NCBI GenBank assembly: GCA_035771175.1
Contig: CM069597.1
Coordinates: forward strand, 8,715,001 to 8,779,000
Source of the DNA: Paratinospora sagittata
Lineage: Eukaryota > Streptophyta > Magnoliopsida > Ranunculales > Menispermaceae
DNA: 64,000 nucleotides
Direction of reading: 5' to 3'
Under the pieces are notes generated by a model that saw only the letters and a list, made by a program, of their open reading frames with translations, had not been told where the DNA came from and searched no databases. Shown one piece after another: positions 59,058 to 64,000 of the stretch (its first letter is position 1; every line of letters starts with the position of its first letter). Both the position numbers and the translations under genes were made by a program.

Positions 59058-60385
59058 TGCTGGCCCAGATGTGTCCAAGAGGGGGGTGAATTGGACAACT
59101 AAGCAGATTAAACCTTTCAAAACAAACATTTTACTGATTTGAACAAGTAATAAACAGTGTTGAATAAGAACAATAAATAACAGAAACTAACAGAAAAATG
59201 AACAAAGTACACACAGATTTAGAGTGGTTCGGCCCTTGCGTTCATCCACTACCTAATCTCCCCGACTAGGATTTTGTCCAAACTCCACTATAAAATCCTC
59301 TTACGGGTGAGGATCAAACCGTTACACCTTTTCTCAATTTTACGGGATTGAGAACAACCGTTATACACCTTGAGCAACACTTGCCCAATCTTAGTGACAA
59401 ACAATCACTTACTCAAAGAGAATATAAGTTTAAGAATTTGATTCCTTCACCAAAAATCAACGAAATACTTACGGAGCAATGATTGAACCTCAGACCGTGA
59501 CTGATTTCAACAATATGTGAAAAATAAAGCTTGGCTGAAAAGTGAGAGGTTATTGCTCCTCTTTCCTTCAATGGATTTTAAAAGATATGAAAGTGAAGAA
59601 CAACTAATCTAGAAGGTGATTATAAATCAGAGTATTTTCAGAAGATTTTCAAGAGTTTTTGCAGTGAAAAATGATTGACTAACTTTCAAAGAGTTTGCTC
59701 AAAACAAAAACAAAATTCTATATTTGTTTCAACAGTTCAAAGAGGTTTTTATAAAACATGCTCAGATTTTGATTCTCAGAAAGTTTTTTGGCGCTCGATT
59801 TGAATATCAAATCAAATGGTCAAATTGTTTCATCAAAATGTATATGTCTAGACTATTCGATAAGGCCTGAAACATTTGTGCAATCACAAGAATAGAAAAT
59901 TTTAGAAATAACACAAGTTGACAGTCTTTTTAGAATTTCTGACAGTGTTGCGCTAGCGTCCTAAAGGCCCATTAACGTCCTGACATACACTATTATGAAA
60001 AAGAAAGTTTTTGCCAATTTGTTCAGGGAGGGCGCTAATACCATGTTATCGTCCTGATGAGTTTGAAAAATAGAAACCCAAATCTTTCGGTGAGGGCACT
60101 AATTCTCCATTAGCGTCTTGATGCGTAACTACTGGTTTTCAGGTTTATTCAATGATGGCGCTCATACTCGATCAACGTCCTGATGTGAATGTTAAACGTT
60201 CGAACCTAGAAACCATCATCACCTGATGTTTTATCAGCATCATGCAGTATTGGGTCGATATTAAGTGACTAGCCATTGCATTAGCGTCCTGATTGACCAT
60301 TAGCGTTATGAAAGACACTGAAAACAGTTTTGGATCAAATCAAATGTTTAGAAGATTGTTCAAATGGTTTAGAAATGAGACTAGT
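59058..60385 (-). mobile_element. Truncated LTR, family F1, copy j
   Basis: Begins TGCTGGCCCAGATG (TGTTGG mutated) directly inside the MULE coding sequence. It runs parallel to copies c and f until about 60385, where Ty3/gypsy pol starts abruptly. Contains the 8-bp-stem hairpin TTCTCAAT/ATTGAGAA at 59331-59354 and a GCGCT/AGCGTCC array at 59940-60320. The end of the LTR and the rest of the MULE were lost together. Confidence 0.75.
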
Positions 60386-62071
60386 ATGGTAGCTTGTCAG
60401 ATGGCCCATGAGTGGTGATTTTTGGAGAGAGTGACTATGATGAGTGTATTTTCTATGGCTCTACATATGGATAATTGTGCTCAGATGCATATACAGTTGA
60501 TAGATTCTCATATTAAGAAAATTAAGGATCTATAGAAGCATGATCCTGACCTTAATATGTATGACTCTTGGGTTGATAGAGCAGACAAGGTAGATTGGCA
60601 GAGAGGTCCAAATGGTGTTTTGCATTATTAGGGGAGATTATGGGTACCTGTAGATAAAAAATTGAGGGCAAAGTTATTACAAAAAGCACACAGATCTTAG
60701 TATACCATTCTTCCAGGGTTTACGTGCAAAAATGTGGAGTGTGTTACCAGGTAAAAGCCGAACACCAGAGGCCAGTAGGCCAAATGCAACCATTATCCAT
60801 TCCAGAATGGAAATGAGAGCATATTACTATGGACTTTATCACAGGGCTGTCCAGATCTCAGGGTAGATATGATGCCATTGTTAATCTAAGCGGTTTATCA
60901 CTTGGCACATCCCTAAGTATACTTGGTGAATTATATTTTGATGATCACCAAACGAAATCACTTTCAGTGCTAACGAGCTTTATTCAAAAACCTATCTCAG
61001 TACCTCAGGAAAGCAAAGAGCCAAAAAATAATTCGATCAAGGAACTCAAGGTCATATCAGACGTTTAAGATCGTGTCAATAGGACCTCAATCATCATATC
61101 ATGATTTTGAGATCATTTCACACGAACAATTCGATCAAGCTTCAAGACTACATCGTTCGATCAATGTTCAAGACATTCAACTTAAGCACGAAGTTCACAT
61201 CGAAGATCTCATAATGAAGAGTTGGATTTAAAGATTATGAGAAAATGAGAAATACACAGTATTTAAGGTATATGTTTCTCTAATCAATATTTCTCAAACA
61301 TTTTACAAAACCATGCACGAATCACTTGCATATTTGCATGTTTTGATCATATGCTTTACGACATTTCAAATGATTTAATTTTCTATGTTTAATTTGAAAT
61401 TTATCGAGTTTTTATTCACATTCATCGTATTTTTTATCGCGAGTCAAAACTATTTTTCAAGAGTCTTTCAGGACGCTAATGATTTAGCAGCGCTCTCCTG
61501 AACTTAATAAGTCAGGACGCTTACTTGTAAGTAGCTGCCTCCCATTAGTCAACCTTTGAAAGTGTCAGGATGTTGACTCAGCATCAGCTTATTGAAAGAT
61601 TTCTAAGTTCTTCAAAGAATTTATTTTTGAGGACGCTGATAGTTATAAGTTGGATACACTATCAGGATGTTACCTGGATAAGAGCGCCCTCATCTTTGGG
61701 AATCAACTTATTTCATGACGCTGATTGTCCTTTAGCGCACTTAGTTTTATTATTCAAATGTCTTGAAATGTCGGGACGCTTACATAGTTGTAGCGCCCTC
61801 GTGTTGTGTTTTATGTTTTAAAAGGTAGGACGCTTACTCTGAATAGTAGCGCCCTCATGCACTTAATTTTTTTAAGACAAAGCAGGATGCAAACTGTGCA
61901 TTAGCGTTCTCAGGATTAAGTCACTTATGTCGCAATGAAAGTCAGAACGTTTACGAGTTAGTAGCGCGCTCAAGGAACAAAATGACAAAGTTGATATTAT
62001 GCGTCACAACGCTAATTACGGAATCAGGATGCTAATTCAACAGCCGTCACTGTTCTAACAAGCACACTATA

Positions 62072-62363
62072 TGTCACACCCCAGTACACAGCACACCGCA
62101 GTGTCTAGTACCCCCGGGATGTGATGGGTACCTCATACCGAGCGTACCCCAGCCATTATATACCACATAATATTGTCACATCCCAGTACACAGCACACCG
62201 CAACGTCTAGTACCCCCGGGATCATTTGTCCATACTATTCACTCATGAATAGTGTAGGGCCTCCCCCAGATTCGAACTCGAAACCTCTTAAGGTTTGATT
62301 TCGCAATCTGAGTAACCACTGAGCCAATATACTCTATGATGTGCTGTATACTGGGGTGTGACA
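62072..62363. mobile_element. Small TG...CA element with inverted ends and a tRNA-like core
   Basis: Ends TGTCACACCCCAGTACACAG and, inverted, TGTCACACCCCAGTATACAG. A perfect 5-bp target duplication, CTATA, is at 62067-62071 and 62364-62368. The first about 60 bp (CCCCAGTACACAGCACACCGCA...TAGTACCCCCGGGAT) are repeated at about 62168-62221. On the minus strand 62331-62264 has GGCTCAGTGGTTA (box-A-like) and GGTTTCGAGTTCGAATC (box-B-like). Could be a tiny solo LTR (TRIM) or another TIR element. Confidence 0.65.
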
Positions 62364-62603
62364 CTATATCAGTCTACTTTTTCAGAACAGATCTTTGCAC
62401 AGTCCTTTTCAGATTTATCAGAGATCTTCTCTGATACATGAATTAAATTTTTCTAAAACTTTCCTTTTTCATGTAATATGAAAAGAACCAGAATCTTAGT
62501 GAAAATTATAGTTGCCATTTTCATATAACATTCTAGCCGTTGTGTGTAAACGTTAACATTGTATTTGATTTTCAAATGTCTAACGGCTATTATCTTCTAG
62601 GTC

Positions 62604-62611
62604 TATAAATA
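62604..62611 (+). promoter_or_regulatory. TATA box of F1 LTR copy k
   Basis: TATAAATA in the sense orientation. The same box appears at the equivalent place in copies e and g, which fixes the sense strand of the F1 family. Confidence 0.6.
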
Positions 62612-64000
62612 CCAACACTTTGAATCAAACAACTTGCCGATAATTTTATTGTGCCAAACACTTTTTGAATGTTAGTTGATGTTTAATCTTTCAAAATGTT
62701 TTTCAAATGCACTAAGTTTTCAAAGTATTCTTCACTGATACTTTACTTAGTCAATAGATTTTCATATTGAGCTTTAATTATATTATATCTTTGAAAATCT
62801 ATTTTGAACTGGTTCCTACTCAAATTCTTAGCCTTGATTTATACTTATCTTCAATCATGCTGATGAAGGAATTTGAGAAATAGTTCATGAGAAATATAGT
62901 TGTACTTGATTTCATATCTTAAGTACTGTATTGAACTATATCAGTAACTGCGTTAACTATTGAATAGTGAACCATAAGATTTTGTGCTTATATACTATAT
63001 CTATTTTGAAAACGGTCTATATAGGTCTTACACTAGTCCTGCATTTTCAACTTCAATGTTTCAATGATATCATAATGTTTTTGAAGAAGCACTTAATTGA
63101 TTTTCATATCATTCACGCTTTTCGAAACTGCACTTGAGCAATACTGAACATTGAAAGGTAAATGACTGTAAGTGTATGTCTCTTAGCATTATGTATTCAA
63201 ATTTATACATCTTTGTAATGCTATGCACATGAGCTTAATTGTAAATTGTTCTAGTTTGTTAGAACCAACATTATTATTTTGTGTTGTAATGCTGGTGTGT
63301 TTCTGGATTGAAACAACCAGGACAAGTGAATGTAGTTCACTTAATGATTTCAGGGTTGAAATCATGTTAAGGTTCATCCTCACCTGTAAGTAGGAAACCG
63401 GTTCATCCTAACCCCGTAAAAGGATAGGTTCATCCTTAACGTGTAAAAAGACAGGTTATCTCTGAACCTGTAAAAAGAAACGGTTCTTCCTTATCACATA
63501 AAAGAAAAATGGTTCTTCCTTATCCCGTAAAAAGAACATGGGTTTTTCCTCTTCCCGGAAAAAAGAAATACGGTTCATCCTTAGCGCTTAAAAGGATAGG
63601 TTTACCTTGAACCTGTAAAAGGGCATGTATAACGGTTTGGTTCCCACCTGTAAGAGAATCAGTTAATGAATTGAGAAAATCCTAATTGGGAGATTAGGTA
63701 GTGGACGTAGGCTTGGCCGAACCACTATAAATCTTAGTGTGCTTTACGTTATGCATTTTACTTTAAGGTTAGTATGTACGTTTAGTTCCAATGTACCAAT
63801 GTATATCACTAAGTCATTGGAAAAGTTTAAAATTGACCATCACACCCAATTCACCCCCTCTTGGGTGGACCAACAACCATTTGGGTGATAGTCGATCATT
63901 TGACCAAATCTGCACATTTTATTTTGATGAACACCAAAGGCTCGATTGATAGACTAAGCAGATTATATGTTTGGGAGATTGTGAGATTTCATGGGGTACC

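Larger units (their letters stand above)
60879..63875 (+). mobile_element. Solo LTR, family F1, copy k, inside the integrase
   Basis: Begins TGTTAATCTAAGCGG and ends TTGGGTGGACCAACA. Target duplication GCCAT (60874-60878) / ACCAT (63876-63880), 4 of 5. About 2.7 kb plus a 292-bp insertion. Sense TATA (TATAAATA) is at 62604-62611. The GCGCT/AGCGTCC array lies upstream (61480-62040) and the CCCGTAA-loop array downstream (63370-63660). It is the plus-strand counterpart of copy g. Confidence 0.9.
60390..64000 (+). pseudogene. Ty3/gypsy pol fragment (RNase H-integrase linker and integrase), split by F1 copy k
   Basis: 60390-60878 reads DPDLN...DRADKVDWQRGPNGVLHY, GRLWVPVDKKLRAKLLQKAH, a shortened H2C2 zinc region, CYQVKAEHQRPVGQMQPLSIPEWK, then HITMDFITGLSRSQGRYDAI. 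After the LTR the frame resumes at 63881 with WVIVDHLTKSAHFI...RLSRLYVWEIVRFHGVP and is still open at the right edge. The first catalytic Asp of integrase (MDF) and the following Asp-containing VIVDHLTKSAHF block are present. Stops at several places and loss of most of the zinc finger show an inactive copy. Confidence 0.85.

Noticed and set aside
62264..62331. Possible tRNA gene on the minus strand
   Set aside because: Boxes A and B are recognisable but no convincing acceptor stem or anticodon arm can be drawn. It lies inside a mobile element.

Overview
The window is plant nuclear DNA, most likely from a eudicot. It has AT-rich intergenic DNA, short GT-AG introns, plant retrotransposon and SINE families, and a plant cytosolic tyrosyl-tRNA synthetase. 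I cannot name the species from sequence alone. It is gene-poor. Host genes are a choline-transporter-like gene running off the left edge (1-1204, minus), a small secreted cysteine-rich peptide gene (4941-5192, plus) and a 10-exon tyrosine--tRNA ligase gene (35320-45950, minus). A decayed copy of exon 1 of the ligase gene lies at 11303-11474. Almost everything else is transposable elements, many of them nested.

Layout. 1-6 kb: the two small genes with a fold-back DNA element (2720-3874) between them. 6.1-11.2 kb: two solo LTRs of a Ty3-like family (here F2), each with a target duplication. 11.2-13.0 kb: the exon-1 relic and degenerate repeats. 13.0-16.2 kb: an LTR with a primer-binding site (F3) split by a solo LTR of a second family (F1). 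16.2-22.6 kb: a four-level nest, F1 fragment > hAT MITE > F1 solo LTR > F2 solo LTR. 23.6-34.4 kb: a decayed Copia element on the minus strand, with 3' LTR, pol remnants, gag zinc-knuckle remnant, primer-binding site and truncated 5' LTR, interrupted by an F1 and an F2-like solo LTR. 35.3-46.0 kb: the ligase gene, whose 7.4-kb intron 4 holds hAT MITE > LINE > smaller hAT MITE, an old LINE relic and a complete tRNA-derived SINE. 46.3-60.4 kb: a MULE (MURA/FAR1-type) transposase gene broken by a stack of F1 solo LTRs nested up to four deep. 60.4-64 kb: a Ty3/gypsy pol fragment whose integrase is split by one more F1 solo LTR.

At least eight F1 and four F2/F2-like LTRs are bounded by TG...CA and 4/5 or 5/5 target duplications, yet none has an internal region. 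LTR-LTR recombination has therefore dominated here, and the duplications give a relative order of insertion.

The most unusual signal is structural. F1 LTRs carry arrays of short hairpins in which the loop is nearly constant (around CTTACGGGT) while the stem word changes from unit to unit and stays self-complementary. A second F1 array has GC-rich arms (AGGGCGCT ... AGCGTCCT). The Copia element has its own arrays with a constant 5-nt TTCNN loop and changing stems. Where a TATA box can be placed, the constant-loop F1 arrays lie downstream of it, so they would sit in retrotransposon leader RNA. I do not know a published description of this architecture.
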